Source of the DNA: Pseudomonas sp. A34-9
Lineage (GTDB): Bacteria; Pseudomonadota; Gammaproteobacteria; Pseudomonadales; Pseudomonadaceae
DNA: 64,000 bases
Assembly (NCBI RefSeq): GCF_029543085.1
Contig: NZ_CP119967.1
Location: 3,498,501-3,562,500, forward strand
Direction of reading: 5' to 3'
The position numbers and the translations under genes were made by a program. A model generated the notes under the pieces. That model saw only the letters and a list, made by a program, of their open reading frames with translations, had not been told where the DNA came from and ran no database searches. This document shows positions 63,953 through 64,000 of the stretch, piece after piece (within the stretch, counting starts at the first letter, position 1; each line of letters starts with the position of its first letter).

Positions 63953-64000
63953 TCAGACTCCCTTCTTCGATTCCATCGTCCAGCCGAAAACCCGCTGGCG
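63953..64000 (-). CDS. C-terminal end of an unidentified gene, 5' part outside the window
   Basis: An open frame enters from the right edge and ends at TGA 63953-63955 after RQRVFGWTMESKKGV. Its last codons contain the ribosome binding site of the next gene, which supports a real coupled pair. Too short to identify. Confidence 0.45.
   Translation of the reverse strand, partial: RQRVFGWTMESKKGV

Overview
The window reads as a stretch of a fluorescens-group Pseudomonas chromosome. The evidence is high GC content with dense GC-ending codons, Pseudomonas-type interspersed palindromes (variants of GTGGGAGCGAGCCTGCTCG, GTAGGAGCTGCCGCAGGCTG and GATCGTTCCCACGC), a MuxABC-OpmB type efflux operon, CcoG, and the split trehalose/alpha-glucan loci typical of pseudomonads. 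No rRNA, tRNA, CRISPR array, integrase or intact insertion sequence was seen.

Layout. 1-5.1 kb: the 3' part of a chemoreceptor gene, a copper-type DUF411 protein overlapping a YqaA-like membrane protein, an exported alpha/beta hydrolase, and a D-2-hydroxyacid dehydrogenase. 5.1-10.1 kb (minus): one very large toxin-like gene broken by a frameshift at a run of seven G; it encodes a dermonecrotic-toxin-like N-terminal part, an array of about 50-residue helical repeats and a C-terminal SET-like domain. 10.7-24.8 kb (plus): glgA-treZ-malQ-treY-DUF2934-glgX, followed without a gap by four genes (acyl-CoA dehydrogenase-like, PIG-L deacetylase, NodS-like methyltransferase, GT2 glycosyltransferase). 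A second PIG-L paralogue that lacks key catalytic residues comes next. 25.9-34.5 kb: accessory surface and unknown genes, namely an Ig-like repeat protein, a DUF6124-type gene behind a strongly structured leader, an endonuclease/exonuclease/phosphatase-family protein, an autotransporter and a barrel-only paralogue. 34.6-42.3 kb (minus): glgE-treS-glgB behind a good AlgU-type promoter. 42.5-50.1 kb: a small proline-rich protein, MgtC/SapB, a DUF3203-like protein, CcoG, a MocR-type regulator, an SDR and an MHYT-GGDEF-EAL protein. 50.4-59.5 kb (minus): muxA-muxB-muxC-opmB. 59.7-64 kb: thiol peroxidase, a YciI-like protein, a frameshifted cold-shock gene, a DUF3313 lipoprotein and a membrane protein.

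The glucan genes form two units that together make and recycle trehalose and alpha-glucan. GlgA, GlgB and GlgE build glucan. TreS with its fused maltokinase feeds maltose-1-phosphate to GlgE. GlgX and MalQ trim and remodel, and TreY/TreZ release trehalose. No glgC lies in the window. In pseudomonads these pathways serve desiccation and osmotic tolerance, which fits the AlgU-like promoter at glgE.

Most worth a second look: the frameshifted repeat/SET protein; the switch-like RNA leader before the DUF6124 gene; the deacetylase/NodS-like/GT2/acyl-CoA dehydrogenase cluster fused to the glucan operon, with its active-site-deficient PIG-L paralogue; and the orphan autotransporter barrel. Family names come from recognition of sequence features, not from a database search.
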